NCBI RefSeq assembly: GCF_910588665.1
Contig: NZ_CAJUPR010000005.1
Coordinates: 89,679 to 153,678, forward strand
Reading direction: 5' to 3'
Source of the DNA: an uncultured Brachyspira sp.
GTDB taxonomy: Bacteria > Spirochaetota > Brachyspiria > Brachyspirales > Brachyspiraceae
Length of the DNA: 64,000 bases
Shown: positions 15,449 through 25,717 of the stretch, piece after piece
How positions within the stretch are numbered: position 1 is the first letter of the stretch
How the letters are laid out: each line of letters begins with the position of its first letter
Notes under the pieces: generated by a model
The model's database searches: none
The model's input: the letters and a program-made list of their open reading frames with translations, nothing else
What the model was told of the DNA's origin: nothing
Made by a program: the position numbers and the translations under genes

Positions 15449-16222
15449 ATGCATAAAGAAGATATAAGCAAAAGGACAGCTTTTATTTCAGGAGCTAGCT
15501 CAGGCATAGGAGAAGCTACTGCAAAAATGCTTGCATATAATAAAGTTAATCTTATTCTTGCCGCAAGAAGAATAGAAAGACTTGCAATACTCAAATCCAA
15601 GTTAGAAAAAGAGCATAATATAAAAATACAGATAATAAAAACAGACTTCTCTAAAACTGAGGATATTATAAAAGCTGTTGACAGTATTGAAGATAAAAAT
15701 ATAGATATACTTATAAATAATGCAGGCTTAGCTTTAGGAAAAGATTTATATTATGATAACAGTATAGAAGATTCAATTCAAATACTTAGGGTAAACTGTG
15801 AAGGATTAATAGTATTAACAAGACTTTTAATGCCTTATATATTAAAAAGCAAATACGGACATATAGTAAATTTATCTTCTACTGCTGCAGATGAAGCGTA
15901 CAGAGGAGGAGCAGTATATTGCGCCACTAAATCATTTGTTGATATGTTTGCAGACAGCATAAGAATAGAATTAATAGATAAGCCTGTAAAAGTAACAAAT
16001 ATAAAACCAGGTGCCGTTAATACAGAGTTTTCTGTTGTAAGATTTAAAGGCGATAAGGAAAAAGCTGATAATGTATATAAGGGATTTACCCCTTTATATG
16101 CTGAAGATATAGCCGATAATATAGAGTATGTACTTACTAGAAAAAGTCATATACAAATATCAAGTATTACTATTATGGCAGAAAATCAGGGAAGCGCCAC
16201 TATAATACATAAAAATATATAA
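15449..16222 (+). CDS. Short-chain dehydrogenase/reductase (YdfG-like)
   Basis: The 257-residue classical SDR has the cofactor motif SGASSGIGEAT (residues 15-25), the NNAG motif (about 90), a catalytic Ser in NLSSTA and the YxxxK pair in YCATK. RRIERL after the second strand fits NADP preference. By resemblance to YdfG it may reduce 3-hydroxy acids or related carbonyls, but the substrate is not visible. The start follows TTAAGGA. It is followed after 34 bases by the unknown 647-residue protein and probably shares its transcript. Confidence 0.85.
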   Translation: MHKEDISKRTAFISGASSGIGEATAKMLAYNKVNLILAARRIERLAILKSKLEKEHNIKIQIIKTDFSKTEDIIKAVDSIEDKNIDILINNAGLALGKDLYYDNSIEDSIQILRVNCEGLIVLTRLLMPYILKSKYGHIVNLSSTAADEAYRGGAVYCATKSFVDMFADSIRIELIDKPVKVTNIKPGAVNTEFSVVRFKGDKEKADNVYKGFTPLYAEDIADNIEYVLTRKSHIQISSITIMAENQGSATIIHKNI

Positions 16223-16256
16223 GATAATAAAAAATATTTTAAGGGAGCTATTATTT

Positions 16257-18200
16257 ATGGGAGATATAGATAATACCAGAGATAGATTAAAATTAAATGA
16301 ACTTAATAAAGATGCAAGAAAAGATTTATTTAATAAATTTATAGATGCAGGCGGCGAAGTGGTGGCTGATAAAAAAAAAGATAATGCAGGAACTATTTCA
16401 GGAGTTTCAAGAAAAAATTCAGGAACATTATCGGCAGGAAATGAAAGAAGAGGAGGAAGAAATACAGACTACGGCAGTTCAAAAAGCACCGCAAAGGATA
16501 ATACTCAGAAATCTTCATCATCTTCAAATATTTCGGCAGCAAAAAATAACGGAATATTTTTTAATGCAAAATTATGGTTTAATGCCGTAAGCGCAGGCGT
16601 AATCACATTTATTGGCGGTAATATTAACCCTAAATTCTTGAATTTCATAGATAAAAATGTAATAGCGGCTTTTCTTGAGATGGATACCTTAATATTCAAT
16701 GCATTAAATCCGAGCGGCTCTTCCAACATAGACGCTAAAGCTAAACATCATAAAATAATAGCCCAATTTAATAAAGATATTGAAGATTTGGAATTACTTG
16801 AGAGAATAAAAGATCAATATGATGAAAAAACATATAAAGATTTATTAAGACCTTATAAAGAATTAAACAATAATATTTCTGCTGAAATCTATGTTAAAAA
16901 CATTAAAGCAATATTCAGACCTCTTTATGTGCTTCATACTTATTCATCAAGAATTAAAATCGCAGGGGAAAAAGCTATGTTTGCTTATGCTGCAGTTGAT
17001 AATATAAGCAGAGGAATAGTAAACTCAAGAATATCTGCCTTTAAAAGGGCGGCGGAATTGATTTATTCTAAATATTATCCTAAACTATTTGTACTTCTTC
17101 AGTATGCTTCTAAAGAAAAATTAGAAACTATTAATGATTTTAACAAATACCTTAATATTACAGAAGAGGATATATTAGGATACTATACAAAATTAAAAAA
17201 AGAAAAAGAAAAACTGAAAGCAAGTAAAATAGAAGAAGTTAAAGAAAATATAGGAAAGAAAAAAGATGATGATGATGAAAAACTCAGCAAAGTGGAATCT
17301 ATAGGAGTAAAATTAATAAATAAATGCGTTTCCTTCAAAAAAGAAGATAATAATATAGAATATGAGGGAGATCCGTTTTTTATTGTGCCTACTAAAGATA
17401 AAATATACAGAATAAAAGTTTTGATAGATTTTTTAGACAGGGAATATTCAGCCGTATTTGTTTCTAATAAGGTAAAATATAATTTGGTTTATGATAATCA
17501 AATAAGAACGGATTATAAAAATGATTTTAATAATATATTTTTATCATTATTAGATACCAATTCAAGATTAAATGAATACAGCGGACTTTGCAAAAATATT
17601 TCTAAAATAGAAGATGATAAAACTATGCGTTTTGAACAAAGAGTTTCTATGCTGTCGGATAAAAACGGACAGCGCTCCTATTTAGCTAAAAATTTAAGAA
17701 ATACTTTTGTATCTATAATAACTCCTTTCAAAAAAAAATTGGATAAATTATTATTAGATAAAGAAGAAAGAGAAAGAATAATAGAAAATCCTAATGATAT
17801 ATTAACTTTTTCAGCTGAAGTCGGAAAAACTAAAAAGAGGATACAGGGTTATAATGTAATGAAAGCTTTAACGGAAGCCTATTATTTTGTTTCAGGTTTT
17901 AATTACTTAATTACGCAGGGAGAATTATCGGGTGCGGGACTCTTGATAGAAAGAGATGATATTAATGATGAATCTTCAAAAGAAGAAAATATAATATCGT
18001 CTGAAAATAATACAGAAAGCAGCAGTACTGTAAAGCCTGATGAGAACAATAAGGATGATAATAAAAATGAAGATAAATCTGATGATAAAAAAAATAACGA
18101 TTCAAAATCTGAAATTGAATCAAATAACTTAAAAACAGTAAAAGAAAACGAAGAAGAACAAAATAAAAATAATGAAACAGATATTAAAACTGAAGAATAA
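16257..18200 (+). CDS. Large protein of unknown function with acidic low-complexity tail
   Basis: I do not recognise this 647-residue protein. Residues 1-85 are polar and basic with Ser/Gly/Lys-rich stretches. Residues 100-145 hold a hydrophobic segment (FNAVSAGVITFIGGNINPKF). Residues 160-560 look alpha-helical and charged, with coiled-coil-like Lys/Glu stretches near 300-340. The last 75 residues are Asn/Asp/Glu/Lys/Ser-rich and probably disordered. There is no signal peptide. AAGGGAG precedes the ATG. It is 12 bases before the acyltransferase gene, so the two are likely co-transcribed. Spirochete-restricted conservation is a guess. Confidence 0.5.
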   Translation: MGDIDNTRDRLKLNELNKDARKDLFNKFIDAGGEVVADKKKDNAGTISGVSRKNSGTLSAGNERRGGRNTDYGSSKSTAKDNTQKSSSSSNISAAKNNGIFFNAKLWFNAVSAGVITFIGGNINPKFLNFIDKNVIAAFLEMDTLIFNALNPSGSSNIDAKAKHHKIIAQFNKDIEDLELLERIKDQYDEKTYKDLLRPYKELNNNISAEIYVKNIKAIFRPLYVLHTYSSRIKIAGEKAMFAYAAVDNISRGIVNSRISAFKRAAELIYSKYYPKLFVLLQYASKEKLETINDFNKYLNITEEDILGYYTKLKKEKEKLKASKIEEVKENIGKKKDDDDEKLSKVESIGVKLINKCVSFKKEDNNIEYEGDPFFIVPTKDKIYRIKVLIDFLDREYSAVFVSNKVKYNLVYDNQIRTDYKNDFNNIFLSLLDTNSRLNEYSGLCKNISKIEDDKTMRFEQRVSMLSDKNGQRSYLAKNLRNTFVSIITPFKKKLDKLLLDKEERERIIENPNDILTFSAEVGKTKKRIQGYNVMKALTEAYYFVSGFNYLITQGELSGAGLLIERDDINDESSKEENIISSENNTESSSTVKPDENNKDDNKNEDKSDDKKNNDSKSEIESNNLKTVKENEEEQNKNNETDIKTEE

Positions 18201-18212
18201 AGAGAGGTTATT

Positions 18213-19145
18213 TTGTCATATAAATCACCAAAAGTTATAATGCTTGAATATATACCGCTTCGTATATTAATGGAAATTATATCTATTATGCCTTATATCT
18301 TAGTTATATTGATGGCAAAACTAATAGGTACTTTAATGTATTATTTGGTTCCTAATGTTAGGAAAGTAGCATTAATAAATCTAAAACAGGCATTTCCTGA
18401 AAAGAGTTTTAAAGAAAGAAAAAGAATAGCAAGACGCTCTATGAAATCTATGATGATGACTTTTGCCGAGTTTATAAAATCGTCAAGAATGTCGGACGAA
18501 CAGATATTAAAAAGAATAAAAATAGAAGGCAGGGATATTTTTGACGAGGCAATGCATAAAAAAAACAGGGGTATTATAGCTATTACAGGACATATCGGTA
18601 ATTGGGAGTATATATCCTTTTATTTTAGTTTGAAAGGCTATAATCCCGGAGTTATTTTCAGACCTCTGGATAATCCTAAATTAGATGCCTATATGCGTTC
18701 TTGGAGGGAGAAAAGAGGAGCAGTATGCATATCAAGATGGGGGGATCTGAGAGAAATATTCCGCATTTTAAATGAAAATAAACCTATTGCTTTTTTATGC
18801 GACCAAAATTACCTAGACGGCATATTTGTTGATTTTTTCGGATATCCATGCGCCACAGCTTCAGGACCTGTTGCCATTGCTATGAAAACAGGACTTCCTA
18901 TGGCTATTTTATACAATATTCCAGACAGATACGGACATCATAAAATCGTAGTATCCGATATTCTCTATATAGAAGAAAAAAATACAAAAGAAGAGACCAT
19001 AAAACATAATGTTCAAAGATATACCAAAAAATTGGAAGAGATAATATCAAAATATCCTGAAAATTGGCTTTGGATTCACCCCAGATGGAATACCAGACCT
19101 AAGGGAGAGCCTGAAATTTTTTATAAGAATGATAATTATAAATAG
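18213..19145 (+). CDS. Lipid A-type lysophospholipid acyltransferase (LpxL/HtrB family)
   Basis: The 310-residue protein has an N-terminal membrane segment (IMPYILVILMAKLIGTLMYY) and the HtrB-family motif GHIGNWEYISFYF, whose His and Glu form the HxxxxE acyltransferase pair. ENWLWIHPRWNTRP near the C-terminus is also typical. These enzymes add a secondary acyl chain to lipid A-like or related glycolipids at the inner membrane. Translation starts with TTG at 18213 behind GAGAGG. Brachyspira-type lipo-oligosaccharide is one possible acceptor; this is not shown by the sequence. Confidence 0.85.
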   Translation: MSYKSPKVIMLEYIPLRILMEIISIMPYILVILMAKLIGTLMYYLVPNVRKVALINLKQAFPEKSFKERKRIARRSMKSMMMTFAEFIKSSRMSDEQILKRIKIEGRDIFDEAMHKKNRGIIAITGHIGNWEYISFYFSLKGYNPGVIFRPLDNPKLDAYMRSWREKRGAVCISRWGDLREIFRILNENKPIAFLCDQNYLDGIFVDFFGYPCATASGPVAIAMKTGLPMAILYNIPDRYGHHKIVVSDILYIEEKNTKEETIKHNVQRYTKKLEEIISKYPENWLWIHPRWNTRPKGEPEIFYKNDNYK

Positions 19146-19314
19146 ATTTTTACTTTGCTTTTTTTGACAGGTTTATATTATATGTTATAAAAAGCATTTA
19201 TAATACAGATTTCTTAATTTAAAAAATATTATTAAGATGCCTGTTTATTTAAATTTTTAAATATATTTGCAACATATTATTATAAAAATATTTCAAAATA
19301 GGAGGTTATGAATA

Positions 19315-20826
19315 ATGCAACATAAAAAACGTTCATTTATGTTCTTTTTTAATATAGGACTTACATTTATTTTAGTAGGAATAATTATTTCTTTCTTCAT
19401 ATTCTCGTATGAAAAAAATTATAAAAAAGACAAGTTTTTAGTTCATGCGCAGACAGCTCCAGAAAAAACATCTTTTTCAGGTTCATTAGACGGTGCTTTA
19501 TCTGTTGAAGGGGCCATAAGAGATGTGGTCAATAAAAATATGTCTGCAGTAGTTAATATATCTACAGAAATAGAAGCAGGCAATAGAGAAGAAGACAGAT
19601 ATGCAGATGAATTCTTCAGATTTTTCTTCGGAGATCAAATGCCTAGACAGAGAAGAAGTCAGAAGTCTTTAGGAAGCGGTTTTATAATTAATGAAGACGG
19701 ATATGTGCTTTCAAACTACCATGTAGTAAAAGGAGCCACCAAAATTATGATTACTCTTTACGGAGAAGACGGAGAATTACCAGCAAAATTAATAGGCTAT
19801 GATGAGGCGTATGATTTAGCGCTATTAAAAATAGAAAACAGCGGAAGAACTTTTCCTTATGTGGCTTTAGGAGACAGCGATGCTATAGAGCCTGGAGAGT
19901 TTGCAATTGCCATAGGAAACCCTTACGGACTTAATAATACTGTTACTTTCGGTATTGTAAGTGCAAAAGGAAGAAGCGATGTAGGAGCTAACAGATATCA
20001 AAGATATATACAAACAGATGTTGCCATAAATCCAGGTAATTCAGGAGGTCCTTTATTCAATATTCATGGTCAGGTTATAGGCATAAATACTCTTATATAT
20101 TCCACTTCAGGAGGAAGCATAGGAATAGGTTTTGCTACTCCTATAAATATTGCAACTTCAGTTATGACAGATTTAAAAGAAAACGGGAAAGTTACAAGAG
20201 GCTACTTAGGAATATATTTGCAGGATATTGATGAAAATCTTTCAAGAGGGCTTAATGTTAAGCAAAACAGCGGCGTATATGTAAGTGAAGTTGTTCCTAA
20301 TTCTCCAGCTTCTAAGGGCGGATTGCAGGACGGAGATATTATAATAGAATTTGATGGTGAAAAAATGACAAGATCAGGGGATTTATTTAATAAAGTTGCA
20401 GCTACTAAAATAGGAAAAGAAGTGACTGTTAAATATTTAAGAAACGGAAGAGAGAAAAGTTCGAAAATAATTATAGAAGCAAGAATTGAAGATGAAAATG
20501 TTGTTCCTTCAAGACAGTCGCAAAATAACTCTCATGGAAATGCAAGATCTTGGATGGGATTAGATGTGTCAAATATTACGCCTGAAATATCTCAGAGACT
20601 TCAGATAAGAAGCAATGAAAGAGGAGTTGTTGTGCTTAATATGACTCAGAACTCTAAAGCCTATCAATACGGACTTAGACCTGCGGATGTTATAAAAGCC
20701 ATTAATGGAATAACAATATCCAATATAGACGACTACAATAATTTTGTAAAATCTAACGGAAATGATAAGTCTTTTACTATAACAATTAAAAGAGCCAGAA
20801 TGACTTATGTTATAATTATAGAATAG
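19315..20826 (+). CDS. degP: HtrA/DegP-type periplasmic serine protease
   Basis: This 503-residue S1C protease has an N-terminal membrane anchor (residues 8-30), a trypsin-like domain with the triad His136 (SNYHVVKG), Asp167 (YDEAYDLAL) and Ser243 (NPGNSGGP), and two PDZ domains (about 290-380 and 400-500). It degrades or refolds damaged envelope proteins. The basic FRFFFGDQMPRQRRSQK loop precedes the protease core, as in DegP LA loops. The start follows AGGAGG. A terminator lies at 20850. The upstream TTGCAACATATTATTA element resembles that of the 14313 lipoprotein. Confidence 0.94.
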   Translation: MQHKKRSFMFFFNIGLTFILVGIIISFFIFSYEKNYKKDKFLVHAQTAPEKTSFSGSLDGALSVEGAIRDVVNKNMSAVVNISTEIEAGNREEDRYADEFFRFFFGDQMPRQRRSQKSLGSGFIINEDGYVLSNYHVVKGATKIMITLYGEDGELPAKLIGYDEAYDLALLKIENSGRTFPYVALGDSDAIEPGEFAIAIGNPYGLNNTVTFGIVSAKGRSDVGANRYQRYIQTDVAINPGNSGGPLFNIHGQVIGINTLIYSTSGGSIGIGFATPINIATSVMTDLKENGKVTRGYLGIYLQDIDENLSRGLNVKQNSGVYVSEVVPNSPASKGGLQDGDIIIEFDGEKMTRSGDLFNKVAATKIGKEVTVKYLRNGREKSSKIIIEARIEDENVVPSRQSQNNSHGNARSWMGLDVSNITPEISQRLQIRSNERGVVVLNMTQNSKAYQYGLRPADVIKAINGITISNIDDYNNFVKSNGNDKSFTITIKRARMTYVIIIE

Positions 20827-20849
20827 TGCTTTTATAAAGTTAATAAAAA

Positions 20850-20889
20850 AGAATTGTAAGTAATTTCTTACACTTACAACTCTTTTTTA
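20850..20889 (+). terminator. Terminator after degP
   Basis: Arms AGAATTGTAAG and CTTACAACTCT (one mismatch) with a 12-base loop are followed by TTTTTT. Confidence 0.75.
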
Positions 20890-20955
20890 TTTAAATAAAT
20901 TATATTTAATAAAACTAATTTAATTTTTCTGTAGATTCTCATATATTCTGCATAC

Positions 20956-20984
20956 TTGCATTCATTATCAATTTAATATATCAT
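20956..20984 (+). promoter_or_regulatory. Candidate alaS promoter
   Basis: TTGCAT, a 17-base spacer and TATCAT lie about 75 bases before the alaS start codon. Confidence 0.5.
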
Positions 20985-21060
20985 TAATAAAATATATAGC
21001 TTAAAATAAAAAATTAAATTTTCATATATATAATAAATGTTCTTAAAAACAGGAGTTATC

Positions 21061-23664
21061 ATGACACATTTAGAATTGAGAGAAAAGTTCAAAGAGTTTT
21101 TTAAAAGCAAAAAGCATACTATAGAAAAATCATCATCTCTCATACCGATAGACGACCCTAACCTATTATTTACTACAGCAGGTATGCTTCAATTCAAGCC
21201 TTACTATGCAGGAATAAAAAAAGCTCCATACTCAAGAGCAGCCACAATACAAAAATGCTTCAGGCTTTCAGATTTGGAAAATATAGGAAAAACCGCCAGA
21301 CATCATACTTTTTTTGAAATGTTTGGTAATTTTTGTTTTATGGGAGATTATTTCAAAAAGGAAGCTATAGAGTTTGCTTGGGAATTTTCAACTCAGGTTA
21401 TAAAACTTCCTAAAGAAAGAATATATGTTTCTATTTATGAAAAAGATAATGATGCTTTTAAAATTTGGAATGAGCATATAGGAATACCTAAAGAAAAGAT
21501 AGTAAGGCTCGGAAAAAAAGATAATTTCTGGGGACCCGCGGGAGATTCGGGAGCCTGCGGACCTTGCAGCGAACTTTATATTGATATGGGAGAAGATAAG
21601 GCATGCTCCAATCATAATTGCTTTGTAGGCTGCGACTGCGAAAGATATTTAGAGTTTTGGAACCTAGTATTTAATGAATTTTTTCAAGATACTGAAGGGA
21701 ATTTATCTCCGCTTCCGAATGTAGGTATAGATACAGGAATGGGACTTGAAAGACTTTGCTATATTGTGCAAGAGGCTGAAAGCAATTATCAAACCGATGT
21801 AATGAAGCCCATAGTTGATTCAATAGTTAAAAAACTTAATGTAAAATATGAAGATAAAAATAAAACTAAAATAAATTTAATAGCGGATCATTTAAGGGCA
21901 TTAGTTTTTGTAATATCCGAAGGATGCATTCCTTCAAATGACGGAAGAGGATATGTACTTAAAAGGCTTTTAAGAAGGGCTTTAAAAACTGCGGGCGATT
22001 TAGGATATAAAGGAGCTTTCTTAAATGAACTTACATCTTCAGTAGTTAATGTTTATAAAGATATATACGATTATTTATTAAAAGAAGAAGAAAATGTAAA
22101 AAAAATATTAAAAGAAGAAGAAAATAAATTTATAAGTACAATATCTGCAGGTATGAATAAGCTTTATGCCTTAATGGAAGAAAGAAAGAACACTAAAGTA
22201 ATAGAAGGAAAAGATGCTTTTATGCTGTTTGACACATACGGACTTCCTTTTGATATAACAGAAGAAGAAGCATCGGATCATGGATTTACCGTTGATAAAG
22301 CGGGGTTTGAAGAAGCTATGGAAGAGCAGAAAAAAAGAAGCAGAGGAATTGGAGAAAATAAAAAATCCAAATTTGAATATGTTGAAAGTTTTGAAACAAA
22401 ATATGTAGGCGAAGAACTTAATAATTTAATTAATGGAGTAAAAGCAAAAATAACCGCATTGTATCAAGATAATAATAAAAAAGAAAAAATATACAATGGA
22501 AAATCCATCATTATAACGGATATATCTCCTTTTTACGGCGAAATGGGCGGACAAATAGGAGATAACGGATATATAGAAAACAGCAAAAAAGAAATCATTA
22601 AAATCACAGATACTCAAAAGAAGGGAAATACTATTATACATATAGCCGACTGCGGTAATTATTCATTAAATGAAGGAGAAGAAATAAAGTTATTTGTAAA
22701 TTTTGACAGAAGAAATGCCATAAGAAAAAATCATACAGCTACCCATGTACTTCAAAAGGTATTGGAGCTTACATTAGGCAGTCATATTAATCAGGCTGGA
22801 AGTTTTGTTTCTGAAGAGTATTTGCGCTTCGACTTTACACATCCTCAATCTATACCTGAAGAAACTCTTCTTGATATAGAAAACAAAGTTAATGAAATGG
22901 TATTTAAATCGATGCCTGCTGTTATTAAATATATGCCTAAAGATGAAGCCGTATCATCAGGAGCTAAAGCATTATTCGGTGAAAAATATCCCGATATTGT
23001 AAGAATACTTGATATAGGAGACGGTTTTTCCGTTGAGCTTTGCGGCGGAAGCCATTTGACAAACACATCTGAAATCGGTTATTTCCATATAGTAAGCGAA
23101 GGTTCTATTGCAAGCGGAGTAAGAAGAATAGAAGCTATTACAGGATTAAAAGCCGCAAATGAAGCCAGTAAATTATTTAATAAAGTTAAAGGCTTAGCTC
23201 AAATACTTAATATTTCAAAAATAGATGATATCGGCATAAAAACGGAGAATCTGCAAAACGAAGTAAAGAAACTGCATAAGGAAATTAAACAATTAAAAAC
23301 TTCATCAGGCAATGCATCTTCATTTATAGATAATTATGAAAATATAAACGGATTAAGATTTTACAACTTAGAATTTAATGAAGATATTAAAGAAGTAAGA
23401 CTTTATGCTGATACTATAAAAGAAAGAGTAAAAGACAGCCTGTCAATAATGATAAGCAAAACAGATTCTTCTAATTCTATACTGGTGCAAGCAACAGGAA
23501 ATGCGCTTAAAGAAAAAAAATTATCTGCTAATAATATTATAAAAGATATTATCAAAGCTTCGGGAGGACGAGGCGGCGGAAAAGATACTTTTGCTCAAGG
23601 CTCTGTTGAAAATATAGAGAAGGCAAAAGAAGAAATAAATAAATTAAAAAATAAATGGTTATAA
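21061..23664 (+). CDS. alaS: Alanine-tRNA ligase
   Basis: The 867-residue class II synthetase starts with THLELREKFKEFFKSKKH and has motif regions RAATIQKCFR and TFFEMFGNFCFMGDYF. The editing-domain zinc ligands are HTATH and CGGSH, and a C-terminal glycine-rich DHHA1 segment (GGRGGGKDTFAQG) ends it. It charges tRNA-Ala and clears Ser/Gly mischarging. An in-frame ATG exists at 21037, but a ribosome site (CAGGAG) lies between it and the ATG at 21061, so the latter is the real start. Confidence 0.97.
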   Translation: MTHLELREKFKEFFKSKKHTIEKSSSLIPIDDPNLLFTTAGMLQFKPYYAGIKKAPYSRAATIQKCFRLSDLENIGKTARHHTFFEMFGNFCFMGDYFKKEAIEFAWEFSTQVIKLPKERIYVSIYEKDNDAFKIWNEHIGIPKEKIVRLGKKDNFWGPAGDSGACGPCSELYIDMGEDKACSNHNCFVGCDCERYLEFWNLVFNEFFQDTEGNLSPLPNVGIDTGMGLERLCYIVQEAESNYQTDVMKPIVDSIVKKLNVKYEDKNKTKINLIADHLRALVFVISEGCIPSNDGRGYVLKRLLRRALKTAGDLGYKGAFLNELTSSVVNVYKDIYDYLLKEEENVKKILKEEENKFISTISAGMNKLYALMEERKNTKVIEGKDAFMLFDTYGLPFDITEEEASDHGFTVDKAGFEEAMEEQKKRSRGIGENKKSKFEYVESFETKYVGEELNNLINGVKAKITALYQDNNKKEKIYNGKSIIITDISPFYGEMGGQIGDNGYIENSKKEIIKITDTQKKGNTIIHIADCGNYSLNEGEEIKLFVNFDRRNAIRKNHTATHVLQKVLELTLGSHINQAGSFVSEEYLRFDFTHPQSIPEETLLDIENKVNEMVFKSMPAVIKYMPKDEAVSSGAKALFGEKYPDIVRILDIGDGFSVELCGGSHLTNTSEIGYFHIVSEGSIASGVRRIEAITGLKAANEASKLFNKVKGLAQILNISKIDDIGIKTENLQNEVKKLHKEIKQLKTSSGNASSFIDNYENINGLRFYNLEFNEDIKEVRLYADTIKERVKDSLSIMISKTDSSNSILVQATGNALKEKKLSANNIIKDIIKASGGRGGGKDTFAQGSVENIEKAKEEINKLKNKWL

Positions 23665-23672
23665 GTTAAAAT

Positions 23673-24329
23673 ATGAAAAAAATTATAATTACTTTTATAT
23701 TAATATCTGCAGTTCTTCTTTCATGCTCTGCAAAAGATGTTACTTTAAGAAGACTTGATGATATTCATAATGCAGAAAATAAACTTGCTAAAAATCCTGA
23801 TGATGAAGAGATAATATTAGAGGTTATTAATGCTGCGCAAAACGGAGGCAGAGAGGTTCGGGCTGAAGCTGTTTGGCTGCTTGGAAAAATAAAGGCGGAT
23901 ATTGCTTACAGTGATTTTCTCAGAGCAAGCGTTGAAGATCCAGATTTTAATGTGCGCTGTCTGGCGGTTTTAGGGCTTGGAAGACTTGACGCTAAAAATC
24001 CTGAAGCAATAGACAGAATAAAAAGAGCTATCTCGGATACCGATTTGCAGGTGCAGATTGAGAGTCTTAAAGTAGCAGGACAAATGAATGCAAAAGAACT
24101 TTTGAACCCTATACTTGACAGCTTATCCAGTAAAAATAAATGGGTAAGAATGGCTGCTGTGGAGGCTTTGAAAGATTATGAAGATGTGAGAGTAGACAGA
24201 TCTTTGGAGCTTCTCGCTTCAACAGATAAAGATTTTGCGGTAAGATCTATTATTAATCAGGTTATAGAATACAGAGCAAAAGAAAATGAAAGAATAACAG
24301 TTATTGAGGAAAATATATTGAATGAATAA
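23673..24329 (+). CDS. Lipoprotein with HEAT-like repeats
   Basis: The 218-residue protein has a lipoprotein signal (ISAVLLSCSAKD, lipidated Cys18). Helical repeats of about 32 residues follow, of the type VRAEAVWLLGKIK, VRCLAVLGLGRL and VRMAAVEALKDYED, typical of HEAT/PBS-lyase repeats. These form alpha-solenoids for protein binding; the partner is unknown. It begins 8 bases after alaS and overlaps the next lipoprotein gene by 8 bases, so the three probably form one transcript. Confidence 0.75.
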   Translation: MKKIIITFILISAVLLSCSAKDVTLRRLDDIHNAENKLAKNPDDEEIILEVINAAQNGGREVRAEAVWLLGKIKADIAYSDFLRASVEDPDFNVRCLAVLGLGRLDAKNPEAIDRIKRAISDTDLQVQIESLKVAGQMNAKELLNPILDSLSSKNKWVRMAAVEALKDYEDVRVDRSLELLASTDKDFAVRSIINQVIEYRAKENERITVIEENILNE

Positions 24330-25104
24330 TAAAATTACTATTTTTATTTTTACAGTATTATCTTTATTTACAGCTGCATCATGCTCCTCTAAATATTCCT
24401 ATATAAGAGTAGATGATATTATAGAAAAAAACAGAACTATAGCCATAGCTTCTTTTACATTTCCAAAAAGCATGACTAATCAATATTTGGATAAATTAAA
24501 ATATCTTAATACTGAAATATATACGGATTTTGTATTAAACAGCTTTATAAGTAATTTTAACTCTCAAAATGAAATGGTTAAACTTATAACTTTGCAGGAA
24601 GCTTTAGGAAATGATGAGTTCTCAAAACTTCCTAATCATTCCATATTAGGAGCAGATTATGCAGCCGCTACAGGAACACTTGCAGTTAACAAACTCAGCG
24701 AAGAAACTTTATCAAAACTTGCAGGTAAGACGGACGGAATAATGTATGCAAAATCCTCTATGTCTTTTTGGTCTCAAAAGGTTAATATAGACTTTGAAAT
24801 TTACGATATTGAAGGCAAATACCTATGGATAGATACTTTAAACGGCACATCTTATTATATAATAGGAGATACTGGAGAGCCTACAAGACAAACCGCTTAT
24901 GAAATAGTTATTGCCGATGTAATGAGATATCAAAAAAGACATGCAGAGGAATTATATATTCTTATAGATCAGGCTATATCAAACGGAATAAACGGCTTAA
25001 AAGGCAAAGCCCCATACGCATTCAATACCAATGATATAATATTCACTCAAAAAACATTCAGCTTAACTAATGAAGATTATGCAAAAAAGGCAGGCATATA
25101 TTAA
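24322..25104 (+). CDS. Lipoprotein of unknown function
   Basis: The 260-residue protein carries a lipoprotein signal ending TAASCSSK. The mature region has mixed alpha/beta character, including RTIAIASFTFPKS and LAGKTDGIMYAKSSM, reminiscent of the nucleotide-free beta folds of LpoB/CsgG-like lipoproteins. The resemblance is weak. It overlaps the HEAT lipoprotein gene by 8 bases. The start follows GAGG. Co-translation suggests the two act together in the envelope. Confidence 0.65.
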   Translation: MNNKITIFIFTVLSLFTAASCSSKYSYIRVDDIIEKNRTIAIASFTFPKSMTNQYLDKLKYLNTEIYTDFVLNSFISNFNSQNEMVKLITLQEALGNDEFSKLPNHSILGADYAAATGTLAVNKLSEETLSKLAGKTDGIMYAKSSMSFWSQKVNIDFEIYDIEGKYLWIDTLNGTSYYIIGDTGEPTRQTAYEIVIADVMRYQKRHAEELYILIDQAISNGINGLKGKAPYAFNTNDIIFTQKTFSLTNEDYAKKAGIY

Positions 25105-25137
25105 AGGCTCAAAAAATATAATTAGATTAAACGATAC

Positions 25138-25560
25138 TTATAATTTTTTTCTATAATCTTTATATTTTTCCATTATATCATCAAATATTTTAGCCGCTTC
25201 AAATATTAAATAATCGCATCCGTTTTCAGCATCTCTGTATTTTTCAGATAAAGGTCCGCAGTTAATATTTCCTGTCTTATCATTAAATTTCGTTATATAT
25301 TCGGCTTCAATTTCTTTTAGAATAGTTCCTTCATGCCCTCTGTCTTTTATAAAAGACTTAGCTAAAGCCATTATTCCTCCTGTTAATATTCCGCAGGTAA
25401 TACCCAAAGCCATACCGCCTCCGAAGCCTGCAGCCAGCTTAAGATCGTCTTTATTTATTCCAAGATTATATACTTTATTAGCTCCGTAAAGCATTTTTTC
25501 AGCGCAATTTAAATCTTCAGTCTTTCCAAATCCTGAATGCAGATATTCATATAATGTCAT
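25138..25560 (-). CDS. C_GCAxxG_C_C family redox-type protein
   Basis: The 140-residue protein shows the family pattern: LNCAEKML (Cys19), AAGFGGGMALGITCGILTGG and NCGPL, with further cysteines in NGCDYL. The family has conserved cysteines suggestive of metal or redox chemistry, and some members occur next to redox genes, but no function is established. The gene stands alone, convergent with the lipoprotein at 25104. Confidence 0.75.
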   Translation of the reverse strand: MTLYEYLHSGFGKTEDLNCAEKMLYGANKVYNLGINKDDLKLAAGFGGGMALGITCGILTGGIMALAKSFIKDRGHEGTILKEIEAEYITKFNDKTGNINCGPLSEKYRDAENGCDYLIFEAAKIFDDIMEKYKDYRKKL

Positions 25561-25717
25561 TTAAGAAAACTCCTTTATATATTAAGCTTTATTCTTATTT
25601 GTAATTTTACTATAAACTAATATATTTTTATAAATATTCTATGCCGTCTGCATTAATTTATCAACTATATTTTAATTTGAAAATACAATAGTTTATCTTA
25701 TTTATATATAACTAAAT

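Noticed and set aside
21037..21060. Upstream ATG for alaS
   Set aside because: The ribosome site CAGGAG lies after this ATG and before the ATG at 21061.
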